Notes: generated by a model not told the origin, from the letters alone. 64,000 bases of DNA from Flavobacterium sp. DG2-3 (GCF_030730925.1 NZ_JAVAMB010000021.1:21529-85528); one strand, 5' to 3'. Positions 19,247-28,098 are shown, counted from the first letter of the stretch. Program-made: numbers and translations.

Positions 19247-19894
19247 TTAATCGCATTTCCATTTTTGGTTGGACACTTTATCTTTTAAACCGGTTTTTAA
19301 ATTATAATGCCACCATTCAGAATCAAACGAATTGAAGCCATTTTTAATCATTGTCTTTTTTAAATAGGCTCTTTGCGAAAGAATCTCTTTTGAAAGCTGT
19401 TTAAAATTATGACTGGCCATAATTCCGAAAAAGTCAAAAGAAGTTCCCATATCCACTTCTTTTCCAGTTATATCTACCAAAGAAATATCAACGGCTCCTC
19501 CTCTATTATGGATGGAGCCTTTTTTTGGATCGGCAACATAGATCGGATTCGATACAATCTCCCACATTTTTTTCTGAATATCTAAAGGTCTGTAACAGTC
19601 AAATATTTTGATTCTGTAACCTTTCTTCAAAAAATCTTGATTGGCCGCAATTAAAGCTTTTACAGTTTTTAAACGAAGCATGCATTCTGCACAGTCGTAC
19701 ACTTTGGTTTTTAGAAAATTATCTTCGGTTGCATATTTCATGTCATATACAAAATCATTGCTGTAATCTCTCAGATTTACAAATGTCGTATCTGAAATTG
19801 TAACTTCTACTGGAGATGTATAAACTTCATTTTGAGCCTGTAAAGAACTAATTCCGAAAAGAGCAAAAACTAAGATTTTGAAAATGTGATTCAT
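19247..19894 (-). CDS. D-alanyl-D-alanine dipeptidase, VanX-like (M15)
   Basis: 215 residues with a signal peptide (MNHIFKILVFALFGISSLQA). The M15D zinc motif is present as SIHNRGGAVDISL (SxHxxGxAxD), with the catalytic E-x-x-H as SEWWHYN. The enzyme hydrolyses D-Ala-D-Ala. Here the signal peptide places it in the periplasm, so a role in wall turnover is more likely than vancomycin resistance, and no vanHA-type partners are nearby. Confidence 0.9.
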   Translation of the reverse strand: MNHIFKILVFALFGISSLQAQNEVYTSPVEVTISDTTFVNLRDYSNDFVYDMKYATEDNFLKTKVYDCAECMLRLKTVKALIAANQDFLKKGYRIKIFDCYRPLDIQKKMWEIVSNPIYVADPKKGSIHNRGGAVDISLVDITGKEVDMGTSFDFFGIMASHNFKQLSKEILSQRAYLKKTMIKNGFNSFDSEWWHYNLKTGLKDKVSNQKWKCD

Positions 19895-20082
19895 TGCCTG
19901 ATAATTTTAAAAATTTGAAGTTAAACAAAAAAACTTAAAAACCGATTAATCAGATTTCCATTTTAAAATTTACAATCTGCACTAAATTAATTCTAAAGCA
20001 ACATTATTTTTAATATCTTTATGAAAATAAGATCATTACGACTTTGTAAATTAAAATTATTAATTCTAAAACCAGTTGTATT

Positions 20083-20604
20083 ATGAATTACAGAGCCACA
20101 TACTTTTCAACGGTAATTTTAAGCAGTTTTGTGTTTATTTCGTGCAAAAAACAAACAATAGAAAGTATTCCTAAAACAGATTCTACTTCTATAAAAACAG
20201 AAGCTTTAAAAGAAGATAGTATTGTTATAAACCCAAATGATTCTTTATACAATTTAAATTCTACCAGCGTCATCGGAACGCAGTTTTTAACCAAAAGCAG
20301 TTTAGCTCCAAGATTAAAAAAACTACTAGGTTCTGATTACGACCAAATGGTAAAAAACTGGAATACCGAAACGCCTTTCGAAAAGCAAGATAATATCCTG
20401 CACGCTTGGGGATGCAAACAGCATGACTGCAGCACTTATTCGTATGACTTGTTTATTGATGTTAAAAACAATAAAATCAATGTCTACAAATTTTCAGAAT
20501 CTAAATTGACGGTTTTTAAAGAAGATAATTTTGATATTGAAATTACAGGTTCCTTTTTAAAAGATCTGAACACCAAAAAGCAAAATGCTGAAATTAAAGA
20601 ATAA
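20083..20604 (+). CDS. Lipoprotein of unknown function
   Basis: 173 residues. The signal sequence ends in a lipobox (VFISC followed by KK), predicting a lipid-anchored envelope protein. The mature part has a Ser/Thr-rich linker and then a compact domain with WGCKQHDC and a YDLFIDVKNNKINVY strand pair. I do not recognise the family. It is a single gene with its own terminator. Confidence 0.7.
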   Translation: MNYRATYFSTVILSSFVFISCKKQTIESIPKTDSTSIKTEALKEDSIVINPNDSLYNLNSTSVIGTQFLTKSSLAPRLKKLLGSDYDQMVKNWNTETPFEKQDNILHAWGCKQHDCSTYSYDLFIDVKNNKINVYKFSESKLTVFKEDNFDIEITGSFLKDLNTKKQNAEIKE

Positions 20605-20613
20605 TACAAGCAT

Positions 20614-20643
20614 AAAAAAGCGGTTTTAGAAAACCGCTTTTTT
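20614..20643 (+). terminator. Rho-independent terminator
   Basis: Stem AAAAAAGCGGTTTT / AAAACCGCTTTTTT with a 2-nt nominal loop, directly after the lipoprotein gene and facing the desaturase tail. Probably bidirectional. Confidence 0.85.
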
Positions 20644-20661
20644 TATATGTACCTTTTACAG

Positions 20662-21765
20662 CTATATCTCACCTGTAGCTAAAATATTTTCCTTTACACC
20701 TTTGTTTTTCAGCATTCTAAAATGAGAACGAACAGCATGATAAAATGGATAAGAAGTATAAGGAAGATTATATTCTTCTGCATAACGTCTTATAATTGGC
20801 GTTATATATGGATAATACGTATGCCCAACAGCTGGAAAAAGATGATGTGCAACGTGATGCGTAAATCCGCCGTATAAAAAATTAGCCAATTTACTTTCTG
20901 TGCTAAAATCTTTTGTTACAATCATTTGATGCACAACCCAAGTGTCCGAAAGATTTCCGTCTTCATCTGTGCCTGGAAAATGGGCATCTTCGTCAACGTG
21001 AGTCGAAACCAAAGCCACCACACCAATTGCACTGCCACACATGTGCATACACAGCCAAGCCAACAAAACCATGTGCCAAGGCTGGCTCAAAAGCATCATC
21101 GGAATAAAAAGCAAATATATGAGATTGATAATCTTGGCCGCAAAAAGCCTGTAGATTTCCTGCTTTGGAATTTTGTCTACTACTTTCTTTACGTAATTAT
21201 TTTTTTTTCCAAAAAAGTCTTTAAAATCTCTTATATAAAGCCAATTTAGACTGTAAAGCGGATAAATAAACCACATATAAATATGCTGGTATTTATGATA
21301 ATTAAATAGTGGACTGTTTGGGAATATTCGAATAATATCACTTTGTTTGATGTCAATATCCCAATCTGGCACGTTTGGATACGCATGATGCAGGCCTATA
21401 TGCCGCCGCATCCAAAGCCAATGGTTACTGCCAAAAAGTTCTAAAACATATAAAAACCATTCATTATGCTTTGGCTTTTTGAACAAAGCTCCGTGTGCAG
21501 CATCATGAAAAGCATTTATAAATAAAACGATCATTGTAATACCAGACAAAATATAAAAAAGAAACAATAAGGGGGTCTGGTTCCCGAAAATTAAAATACA
21601 GGCGTAGAACAAAAAAAATACTGCCAGAAGCCCTAAAGACTTCACAACATTTAATACATACAAGGACGAGTTTTTTAAGACCGTTTCATTCACTTCTAAA
21701 CGCATCTTTTTAAAAAAATCATCCGCTCCTGGTTTAACATAAACCGGTCGTTTTAATTTTTCCAT
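20662..21765 (-). CDS. Membrane fatty acid desaturase
   Basis: 367 residues with four to six membrane segments and the three histidine boxes of front-end/acyl-lipid desaturases: HDAAH, HIGLHH and HHVAHH. The family uses a di-iron centre to introduce a double bond into an acyl chain, normally to tune membrane fluidity. The regiospecificity cannot be read from sequence. A -7-like box TAAATTTG lies on the minus strand at 21792-21799. Confidence 0.9.
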   Translation of the reverse strand: MEKLKRPVYVKPGADDFFKKMRLEVNETVLKNSSLYVLNVVKSLGLLAVFFLFYACILIFGNQTPLLFLFYILSGITMIVLFINAFHDAAHGALFKKPKHNEWFLYVLELFGSNHWLWMRRHIGLHHAYPNVPDWDIDIKQSDIIRIFPNSPLFNYHKYQHIYMWFIYPLYSLNWLYIRDFKDFFGKKNNYVKKVVDKIPKQEIYRLFAAKIINLIYLLFIPMMLLSQPWHMVLLAWLCMHMCGSAIGVVALVSTHVDEDAHFPGTDEDGNLSDTWVVHQMIVTKDFSTESKLANFLYGGFTHHVAHHLFPAVGHTYYPYITPIIRRYAEEYNLPYTSYPFYHAVRSHFRMLKNKGVKENILATGEI

Positions 21766-21791
21766 ATTGGTTACTGCTAGAAATTGTTAAC

Positions 21792-21799
21792 CAAATTTA
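21792..21799 (-). promoter_or_regulatory. -7 promoter box for the desaturase gene (TAAATTTG)
   Basis: Exact match to TAnnTTTG on the minus strand, 27 bp before the start codon. No TTTG stands at the expected -33 distance. Confidence 0.45.
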
Positions 21800-21860
21800 A
21801 TAAAAAAAAGCTTAACCCTTTAGCATTTATTTAGTTAAAAGTCAGCTATTTTAAAAGAAA

Positions 21861-21883
21861 AAACCACTCCAATAGAGTGGTTT
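21861..21883 (-). terminator. Hairpin terminator after the XRE regulator
   Basis: Stem AAACCACTC / GAGTGGTTT with a 5-nt loop, between the HTH gene (ends 21937) and the desaturase promoter. Confidence 0.7.
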
Positions 21884-21936
21884 AATTAATACTGTAAAAT
21901 TTAGAATTGTTAGCCGTTTTTGGAATTCATTATGTA

Positions 21937-22266
21937 TTATTCCTCAAACTTTGTGTCTGCCAAGCGCAACCTTATATCATGAATACGGCCTTCTATTTCT
22001 TGCAGATCATTCAAAATAGTTTGCTTTTCATAAATTGCTCCAGCTTCATTAACCATATTCTGCTCATCATGAGCAAAAAGATCATTCAAATCCACATCCG
22101 GAAAATTTTTACTTAAGCTAATAATAAATTCAGAACCAATACTAGCCGTTCCATGTAAATATCTTCCAATCATAGCAGGGCTAAATCCTAAGATTGCCCC
22201 AACTTCTTTCTGCTTTAATCCTTTATCCTTAAAGAATTTACTTAGTTTCTCGTGATACATCATCAT
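21937..22266 (-). CDS. XRE-family helix-turn-helix regulator
   Basis: 109 residues. An N-terminal HTH_3 domain (KGLKQKEVGAILGFSPAMIGRYLHG, about residues 14-38) is followed by an acidic linker and a C-terminal coiled-coil-like segment (LQEIEGRIHDIRLRL) probably used for dimerisation. Three possible ATG starts lie in tandem at 22258-22266. It is divergent from two small genes of unknown function and the shared intergenic region carries two inverted repeats that could be its operators. Confidence 0.85.
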   Translation of the reverse strand: MMMYHEKLSKFFKDKGLKQKEVGAILGFSPAMIGRYLHGTASIGSEFIISLSKNFPDVDLNDLFAHDEQNMVNEAGAIYEKQTILNDLQEIEGRIHDIRLRLADTKFEE

Positions 22267-22313
22267 TAAAATTCATAGAAATATATAGCCAAAATATATT
22301 TTTTAACATTAAA

Positions 22314-22369
22314 AAGAATAATAAATATAATAATATTCTTACATTTACATAAACCATTACCATGTAAAT
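22314..22369. promoter_or_regulatory. Two inverted repeats between XRE gene and small gene
   Basis: AAGAATA (22314-22320) with TATTCTT (22334-22340), and ATTTACAT (22343-22350) with ATGTAAAT (22362-22369). Both sit in the divergent promoter region and are candidate operators for the XRE regulator. AT-richness lowers the weight of the first. Confidence 0.35.
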
Positions 22370-22385
22370 AATAATTAGCAAATAT

Positions 22386-22655
22386 ATGTCAAAATTAATC
22401 AATAATAGCAATTTTAAAGAAGATAATTCTCACAATAAAAAAGCTTACGAATTTATAGATAAGCATTTACCTGTAACTTATGTAGATCTTACCATTGCTT
22501 GTATGGTCAAAAAAGGGCAGCCAGCACCAAGCAAAGCATTAATTAGAAACGTTAGAAACAAAACAATTTTAAGAAATGATGTTTTACTCGCCTTAGTAGA
22601 AGTCGCTCATGAAAACAAACAAGCAATCGAAAAAATAAAACTTTTAACCTCGTAA
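22386..22655 (+). CDS. Small protein of unknown function
   Basis: 89 residues, Lys/Asn-rich, no signal peptide or membrane segment. The middle (VTYVDLTIACMVKKGQPAPS) and the KALIRNVRNKTILRND helix could form a small alpha fold, perhaps DNA-binding. No family recognised. It is divergent from the XRE regulator and 46 bp upstream of another small gene, suggesting a regulated two-gene unit. Confidence 0.6.
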   Translation: MSKLINNSNFKEDNSHNKKAYEFIDKHLPVTYVDLTIACMVKKGQPAPSKALIRNVRNKTILRNDVLLALVEVAHENKQAIEKIKLLTS

Positions 22656-22701
22656 GCAATTAAAATACTATAACCCGTTTTTCCATTTAAGTTTTAATTT
22701 T

Positions 22702-22905
22702 ATGACAAACCAAAATACCAATAAAAAAGATAACAGACAGTCAGATTCCATTCAAAATCAATTTGAAATTTCCTCTTATAATAAAATTGATTTAGAAAAT
22801 AAACCTTATTTGTACGGAATGAGTGCAGAGCAGTACAAAGAAGGACTAGAAATTCACTCTAAATGTTTCAGTCAGATGAAAAACGTGAAAGGGATAATGA
22901 ATTAA
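22702..22905 (+). CDS. Small hydrophilic protein of unknown function
   Basis: 67 residues, Gln/Asn/Lys-rich, with no recognisable domain. It follows the preceding small gene by 46 bp. Evidence for expression is only position and an intact frame with ATG start, so it is a weak gene call. Confidence 0.4.
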   Translation: MTNQNTNKKDNRQSDSIQNQFEISSYNKIDLENKPYLYGMSAEQYKEGLEIHSKCFSQMKNVKGIMN

Positions 22906-22914
22906 AACTGTTTG

Positions 22915-22996
22915 CCTGCAAAAAATCACATCAAATACACATCAGCATTTTTTTATTTTTAGCATAAACGATACTAAAATTAATCTGTTTTGCAGG
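22915..22996. repeat. Inverted repeat between small genes and GH9 gene
   Basis: CCTGCAAAA at 22915 and TTTTGCAGG at 22988-22996 form 9-bp arms around an AT-rich 64-bp interior. Could be a terminator remnant or a hairpin repeat of the kind abundant later in the window. Confidence 0.4.
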
Positions 22997-23084
22997 TTTT
23001 AGGTTTTTAGAACAAAACAATTTGGTTTAGGTAAAATTTCTCTTTTTTGTAATTTGCCTTTTCTACTAGCTAAAAAACTAAACC

Positions 23085-24854
23085 ATGATAAAATTCAGAA
23101 AACAATTAAGTTGTGCATTACTAGTTTTGTTCTTTTCTGTTTCGGCTTATAGCAAAACGGTCATTTTTGTCAATCAAGTTGGGTTTGATCCGAAGAGTCC
23201 AAAAATTGCCATTATTGAATATTATAGCAATCTTTTAAATTCAACTTTTGACCTTATAGATGCCGATTCTGGAAAAACAGTTTTTACTTCTAAAATTGGA
23301 AAAGCAGAAAGTGTAGCCGATTGGAAACTTGGCATTTTTTATTATAAAGCCGATTTTTCCTCTTTTCAAAAACCTGGAAATTATAAAGTTACATTCAAAA
23401 TTGCAGATCAAATTTATACTTCTGCCCGTTTTTCTATAGAAGAAAACATATTGGCTAAAAGAACCATTTCTTCGATTGTTCATTATTATAACAAGCAAAG
23501 AGCCAATACTCCTGAAGAACTGGAAGCGGACAAGAACATGCTATTATTTGGAAGCACAAAAAAAGTAGACGTTCACGGCGGATGGTGCGATGCATCTGGA
23601 GACGTAAGCAAATATTTTTCTCATTTAGCTTACGCCAATTTTGTATCGCCACAGCAGACGCCTTTGGTTACTTGGTCGTTAATCAATACTTCTGAAAAAA
23701 TCTCAAAACAGCTTCGACAATGGAAAATAAAAGATTCTCTAGATAACGAAGCTATTTGGGGTGCCGATTATATGATGCGCTGTCTTTCTGATGAAGATTA
23801 TTTCTATATGATTGTTTTCAGTTATTTCGATAAAAATCCAGCAGCGAGAAGAATTGTTGGACTCAAAGCCAATAGTGTTACGACAGATGAATACCAATCT
23901 GCTTTTCGCGAAGGCGCCGGAATGGCAATAGCCTCGCTTGCCAGAATTTCAAAATGGAATAAAAGCGGCGATTTTACTTCAAAACAATATTTAGACGGTG
24001 CCAAACGAGCTTATGCGCATCTTTTAAGTAACAATACCAAATATGACGACGACGGAAAAGAAAACATTATAGACGATTATTGTGCTTTGATGGCAGTGAC
24101 AGAATTATGGATTGCGACCAATGATTTTTTTTATAAAAATGAAGCCAGAAAATGGGCGCATAAACTTGAAGACCGAATGACGGATAAAGGATGGTTTAGA
24201 AGCAACGACGGAAATCGTCCGTTTTGGCACGCCGCCGATGCAGGTTTGCCAATCGTTGCGCTTACAAGATATTTGGAAAAGGAAACTGACAATAAAGAAA
24301 GGAATGCTGCCCAAAATGTCATTAAAAAAGCTTTAGACTATAATTTATCTGTTACAAACAATGTGGCAAATCCGTTTGGGTATGCGAGACAAAGTTTTTT
24401 ATATAATAATAAAATTCAAGACGGATTTTTTATTCCGCATGAAAATGAAACTGGCTGGTGGTGGCAAGGCGAAAATGCCCGATTAGCTTCATTAGCAACT
24501 GCAGCAATAGAAGGCGGAAAAAGTATTTCGATTCCAAAAAACAGCAGCACAAAAAAAGAACTCGATTTATTCGCATCACAGCAATTGTCTTGGATTTTAG
24601 GCTGTAATCCCTATTCAATGTGTTTCTTGTACAAATTTGGAGAAAACAACGTTCCTTATATGCATTCTAATTATGGACACGGTTCAGAAAAAGGCGGAAT
24701 CTCTAACGGAATTACAGGCAAAGATGGAAATGGAGATGGTTCTGGAATTGATTTTAAAACAGAAGACAAAGGCAACGAATGGCGCTGGACCGAGCAATGG
24801 ATTCCGCATTCAGCATGGTTTTTACAAGCCATAACCGCAATGGTTGAACCTTAA
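23085..24854 (+). CDS. Secreted glycoside hydrolase family 9 (endoglucanase-like)
   Basis: 589 residues: signal peptide, an N-terminal Ig-like CelD_N domain (about residues 25-110, starting VNQVGFDPKSPKIA), then the GH9 (alpha/alpha)6 barrel. The nucleophile-region motif appears as GGWCDASGDVSKY, a variant of the usual GGWYDAGD, and the C-terminal acid region is DKGNEWRWTEQWIPHSAW. HAADAGLPIVAL matches the barrel core. GH9 enzymes invert beta-1,4-glucosidic bonds in cellulose or related glucans, and the altered first motif warns against naming cellulose as substrate. No carbohydrate-binding module or type IX sorting tail is present. The gene is followed closely by a ThuA gene. Confidence 0.88.
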   Translation: MIKFRKQLSCALLVLFFSVSAYSKTVIFVNQVGFDPKSPKIAIIEYYSNLLNSTFDLIDADSGKTVFTSKIGKAESVADWKLGIFYYKADFSSFQKPGNYKVTFKIADQIYTSARFSIEENILAKRTISSIVHYYNKQRANTPEELEADKNMLLFGSTKKVDVHGGWCDASGDVSKYFSHLAYANFVSPQQTPLVTWSLINTSEKISKQLRQWKIKDSLDNEAIWGADYMMRCLSDEDYFYMIVFSYFDKNPAARRIVGLKANSVTTDEYQSAFREGAGMAIASLARISKWNKSGDFTSKQYLDGAKRAYAHLLSNNTKYDDDGKENIIDDYCALMAVTELWIATNDFFYKNEARKWAHKLEDRMTDKGWFRSNDGNRPFWHAADAGLPIVALTRYLEKETDNKERNAAQNVIKKALDYNLSVTNNVANPFGYARQSFLYNNKIQDGFFIPHENETGWWWQGENARLASLATAAIEGGKSISIPKNSSTKKELDLFASQQLSWILGCNPYSMCFLYKFGENNVPYMHSNYGHGSEKGGISNGITGKDGNGDGSGIDFKTEDKGNEWRWTEQWIPHSAWFLQAITAMVEP

Positions 24855-24875
24855 TTAAACATAAAAAATGCTTTC

Positions 24876-25649
24876 ATGAAAAATTCAATATTTTTTATTT
24901 TACTTATTTCAGGCTGTTTTGTAGAGCAGAATTGTTTAGCCCAAAAACAAAAAAAATCACGTTTTAAAGCTTTGGTTTTATATGAAAATGGCGGACATCA
25001 TCTGGATTTTACAAAAGCAGCAAAACCTTGGCTAAACAAACTTGCAGCTGACAGCAGTTTTACAATTGATTATATTGAAAATACTAAAACAATCAATGAA
25101 GCACTTTTAAAAAACTATCAAGTCTTTATACAATTAGATTATCCTCCTTATACCTGGAGCGAAGAATCGATGCAGGCCTTTCAAAAATATATGAACAGCG
25201 GAAAAGGCGGCTGGATTGGCTTGCATCATGCTACTTTACTTGGAGAATTTGACGGATATCCAATGTGGAAATGGTTTTCTGATTTTATGGGAGGAATCAC
25301 ATTTAAGAATTACATACCCGATTTTGCAAGCGGTAAAGTTACTATTGAAGATAAATTGCATCCTACAACGAAAAATCTTCCGTCTGATTTTCTCATCAAA
25401 AAAGAAGAATGGTATACTTATGATAAAAGTCCGAGACCAAATGTTCATGTTCTGGCTTCCGTCGACGAATCTACTTACCAGCCCGATTCAAAAATAAAAA
25501 TGGGAGATCATCCTGTGGTATGGACAAACGATCATTTTGCTTCCCGAAATGTATATATTTTTATGGGACACGCGCCAGAATTATTTCAAAATGAAGCTTA
25601 CACTACGCTGCTTCGAAATTCTATTTTTTGGGCTGCCGGAAGAAATTAA
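24876..25649 (+). CDS. Exported ThuA domain protein
   Basis: 257 residues with a signal sequence (MKNSIFFILLISGCFV; the Cys could be a lipobox). The ThuA fold is recognised by KALVLYENGGHH, GGWIGLHHATLL and MGDHPVVWTNDH, and ends with the typical ILRNSIFWAAGR-like tail. ThuA-like proteins are linked to sugar (trehalose) use or to 3-keto-glycoside metabolism, with no firm catalytic assignment. Position 21 bp after the GH9 gene suggests a two-gene saccharide unit. Confidence 0.88.
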   Translation: MKNSIFFILLISGCFVEQNCLAQKQKKSRFKALVLYENGGHHLDFTKAAKPWLNKLAADSSFTIDYIENTKTINEALLKNYQVFIQLDYPPYTWSEESMQAFQKYMNSGKGGWIGLHHATLLGEFDGYPMWKWFSDFMGGITFKNYIPDFASGKVTIEDKLHPTTKNLPSDFLIKKEEWYTYDKSPRPNVHVLASVDESTYQPDSKIKMGDHPVVWTNDHFASRNVYIFMGHAPELFQNEAYTTLLRNSIFWAAGRN

Positions 25650-25654
25650 TTATA

Positions 25655-25690
25655 AACGAAAACGCCACTGAGTTGAGTGGCGTTTTCGTT
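25655..25690. terminator. Bidirectional terminator between ThuA and the convergent gene
   Basis: Perfect 15-bp stem (AACGAAAACGCCACT and complement) with a 6-nt loop, T-rich on both sides. It sits exactly between two convergent genes. Confidence 0.9.
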
Positions 25691-26209
25691 TTATTTTTTC
25701 CAATAGCTTAAGAATAAATCGTATAAAGCTTTTGCATCAATATCTACTTCAGATGCAGAGTACATTATATTCACTCTAGAATTTTGCTCATCATGAGCCA
25801 TTTTCCAAAGAAACTTAGAGACACGGCCTTCGTACTTCGTAATATTGTCAATTGTAACCGCAACCAAAGTGTCACCTCCTACTTTGTTTAATTGCACATC
25901 GGTAACATCTTGCCATTCTATTCTTCCAAAGGCTTTTGCGACTGGAGTTGTTCTTCCAGAAAACCCATTTGAATCTATTTGAATCAATGGAGACTTATCT
26001 TTTACGCTTGCAAGCATTTTAAATGTCAAAACAAGCATTATTAAAAGAATAGCGCCAGAGGCAATCGATAACTTTACTTTAAATATTCCATCAAAAGTTC
26101 CGATGCCATATAAAAATGCAATGGCTAATAAAACACTGATTCCGCTAGCATACAAAAGTAAGTTTCTGGTTTTCTTGGTATTTCTGTACAGATTTGTTTC
26201 TTCATTCAT
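25691..26209 (-). CDS. Two-TM membrane protein, STM3941-like
   Basis: 172 residues. Two membrane segments (about residues 16-38 and 45-66) precede a soluble domain with IEWQDVTDVQLNKV, which resembles the bacterial PH-like domain of the STM3941 family. No enzymatic motif. Function unknown; it stands alone, convergent with the ThuA gene. Confidence 0.65.
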   Translation of the reverse strand: MNEETNLYRNTKKTRNLLLYASGISVLLAIAFLYGIGTFDGIFKVKLSIASGAILLIMLVLTFKMLASVKDKSPLIQIDSNGFSGRTTPVAKAFGRIEWQDVTDVQLNKVGGDTLVAVTIDNITKYEGRVSKFLWKMAHDEQNSRVNIMYSASEVDIDAKALYDLFLSYWKK

Positions 26210-26559
26210 GGGGCGTAGTAAAAATTTTTATTTGTTATTAGAATTAAAATGAAGATGCAATTTACTTCAAAATATTTTTAAAAGCCAGAAACGCCCGTAA
26301 ACATTGAGTTTTTTATTTGTTAAAACAAAAAAACTCAATTAAGAGCCAATGAGGCTAATTCTTTTCTCAACGATGGATTTTGCCTATTTATCGAAAATCT
26401 GATTTGTTTTATCTGTGTTATAGAGACCTTATTCATAAATAATAAAATCACCTTCCAATATTGAATCATTTTTTATAACAGGACGACAAATACTTATAAA
26501 TACAGAAATTAAAACTTTTTTGAAGTTAATATCTTTGTCACACACTTATGATTTCTCTT
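26210..26559. other. Intergenic region upstream of hmp
   Basis: No gene is supported. A T/A-rich hairpin (TTGAGTTTTTT arm at 26304, complementary arm ending 26338) looks like a terminator-type stem. The remainder is featureless apart from the hmp operator/promoter, listed separately. Confidence 0.4.
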
Positions 26560-26575
26560 TATGATTGAAATCATA
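26560..26575. promoter_or_regulatory. FNR-like operator of hmp: TATGATT-GA-AATCATA
   Basis: Perfect 7-2-7 inverted repeat. The core ATGAT-N4-ATCAT differs from the FNR consensus TTGAT-N4-ATCAA at one base per half. Its centre (26567.5) is 30.5 bp before the first base of the -7 box, close to the class II activator position near -41.5. The same half-sites at the same distance precede the porin at 52342. Confidence 0.65.
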
Positions 26576-26597
26576 AAAAGCAGCATATCTCCCAGAT

Positions 26598-26605
26598 TAA
26601 ATTTG
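26598..26605 (+). promoter_or_regulatory. -7 promoter box of hmp (TAAATTTG)
   Basis: Exact TAnnTTTG match 70 bp before the ATG. There is no -33 TTTG; the palindrome occupies that space instead, consistent with activation by a Crp/Fnr-type protein. Confidence 0.6.
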
Positions 26606-26674
26606 TGGATGCAGGATTCAATGCAATTTGAATTACTGAATTCCAAATATTTATAAAATCTAAAAGAACACAAA

Positions 26675-27886
26675 ATGACTGCAACTCAGAAAGAGCTTAT
26701 CGCCGCAACAGTACCTATCCTCCGCGAAAGCGGTGAAGTGCTTACCAATTATTTTTATGAAAGAATGTTTAGGCACCATCCTAAACTTAAAAATATGTTC
26801 AACATGGGTAACCAAGCCAACGGAAAACAGAAATCGGCTTTAGCCAATGCCGTACTGGCTTACGCAGAAAATATAGAGAACCCAAGCGTACTGATTGGCG
26901 TGCTAAAAGGCATAGGATCAAAACATGTCAGCCTGAACATACAGCCCGAGCATTACAAAATAGTAGGAAATCATCTGATTGCTTCAATTAAGGAAGTAAT
27001 TGGTGAGCCAGCCACAGATGAAATTCTAGAAGCGTGGACGGTTGCTTATTACCAGCTGGCAGACATCATGATAAACCTTGAAAAAGAGCGTTACGCTGAA
27101 AATTTATCTAAAAACGGAGGATGGAATGGCTGGCGAGAATTTATTATAAAAAAAATCGAACAGGAATCATCAGAGATTAAATCATTCTACCTCTATCCGA
27201 AGGACGGAAAAGAAATAGCCGATTTTCATCCTGGCCAGTTCATAAGTGTCCAAGTTTTTATCAAGGAACTAAATCTGCTTCAGCCAAGACAATACAGTTT
27301 GTCAAGCTCTTATAATAGAGAATACTATAGAATTTCTGTTAAAAAAGAAACTGGCATGAATTCAAATCCGTCAGGCAGAGTATCCAATGCCCTGCATTCC
27401 AAGTCCGAAGGAGATATTATTTCAATTTCTGCTCCTGCCGGTCTTTTCCACTTAGAAAAAGATTCAAAGGACCCATTGGTACTTATAAGCGGAGGTGTTG
27501 GACTTACTCCAATGTTAAGTATGCTGGAAACGAACATAAATTCTCTACAGAATAAAAAAACAGTCTGGATCCATGGATGCAGAAATGAAACTGTACATGC
27601 TTTTAAAAAACAGATTGAGCATTTTAACCAAAATTCAGAATGGCTCGAAACTTATACCTTTTATGAAACAATTGAAAATGATACAGACCTGCCATCAAAT
27701 ACTTCACTAGGACGAGTAGATCTTGAAAAATGCCGTAACTCAATTAAGCTCAGCGGAGCAAGATTTTTTATCTGCGGTCCAGAAATTTTTATCAGAACAC
27801 AATATCAGAGCCTGCTCAATTTAAATATAAGTGAAGAAAATATTTTTTACGAAGAATTTGGTCCTCAACTGATAAATTTAAATTAA
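26675..27886 (+). CDS. hmp: NO-detoxifying flavohaemoglobin
   Basis: 403 residues with the full Hmp layout: globin domain (1-140; proximal His in IQPEHYKIVGNHL), FAD-binding barrel (150-255; RQYSLSSS motif) and NAD-binding domain (265-400; ISGGVGLTPMLSML and FICGPEIFI). The protein oxidises NO to nitrate with O2 and NAD(P)H. Nitrate assimilation genes elsewhere in the window can be a source of NO, and hmp shares an operator with the porin of that island. A small membrane protein gene follows after 1 bp. Confidence 0.96.
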   Translation: MTATQKELIAATVPILRESGEVLTNYFYERMFRHHPKLKNMFNMGNQANGKQKSALANAVLAYAENIENPSVLIGVLKGIGSKHVSLNIQPEHYKIVGNHLIASIKEVIGEPATDEILEAWTVAYYQLADIMINLEKERYAENLSKNGGWNGWREFIIKKIEQESSEIKSFYLYPKDGKEIADFHPGQFISVQVFIKELNLLQPRQYSLSSSYNREYYRISVKKETGMNSNPSGRVSNALHSKSEGDIISISAPAGLFHLEKDSKDPLVLISGGVGLTPMLSMLETNINSLQNKKTVWIHGCRNETVHAFKKQIEHFNQNSEWLETYTFYETIENDTDLPSNTSLGRVDLEKCRNSIKLSGARFFICGPEIFIRTQYQSLLNLNISEENIFYEEFGPQLINLN

Positions 27887-27887
27887 G

Positions 27888-28091
27888 ATGCAAGTAAAAG
27901 AAGTCATCATAAAGAAATCATTTAGAAAAATTTTAAAAAATTTGATAACTACCTTCTTTATAACCCTAACATTAGCATATACAAATTATGGTGAAAGCAA
28001 CAATTTTATATTCCTCTGGATGCGGTCTTGGGTGATTGCAGCTCTGATTTCAAATTTATTTTCCATTTTTATTTTTTCAAATAAAAATTAA
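27888..28091 (+). CDS. Small membrane protein, DUF2798-like
   Basis: 67 residues with two hydrophobic segments (LITTFFITLTLAYT and WVIAALISNLFSIFIF) joined by a short loop with WMRSW, resembling DUF2798. Start is 1 bp after the hmp stop, so it is translationally tied to hmp. Function unknown; the link suggests a part in the NO response or in haem/quinone handling at the membrane. Confidence 0.6.
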   Translation: MQVKEVIIKKSFRKILKNLITTFFITLTLAYTNYGESNNFIFLWMRSWVIAALISNLFSIFIFSNKN

Positions 28092-28098
28092 CAGCTAG

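Noticed and set aside
19247..19894. Vancomycin-resistance VanX
   Set aside because: It has a signal peptide and no vanH/vanA/vanR/vanS neighbours, so a periplasmic wall-turnover dipeptidase is more likely.
26600..26674. Riboswitch in the hmp leader, also looked for before nirB and gapA
   Set aside because: The leaders are short and AT-rich with no recognisable aptamer core.
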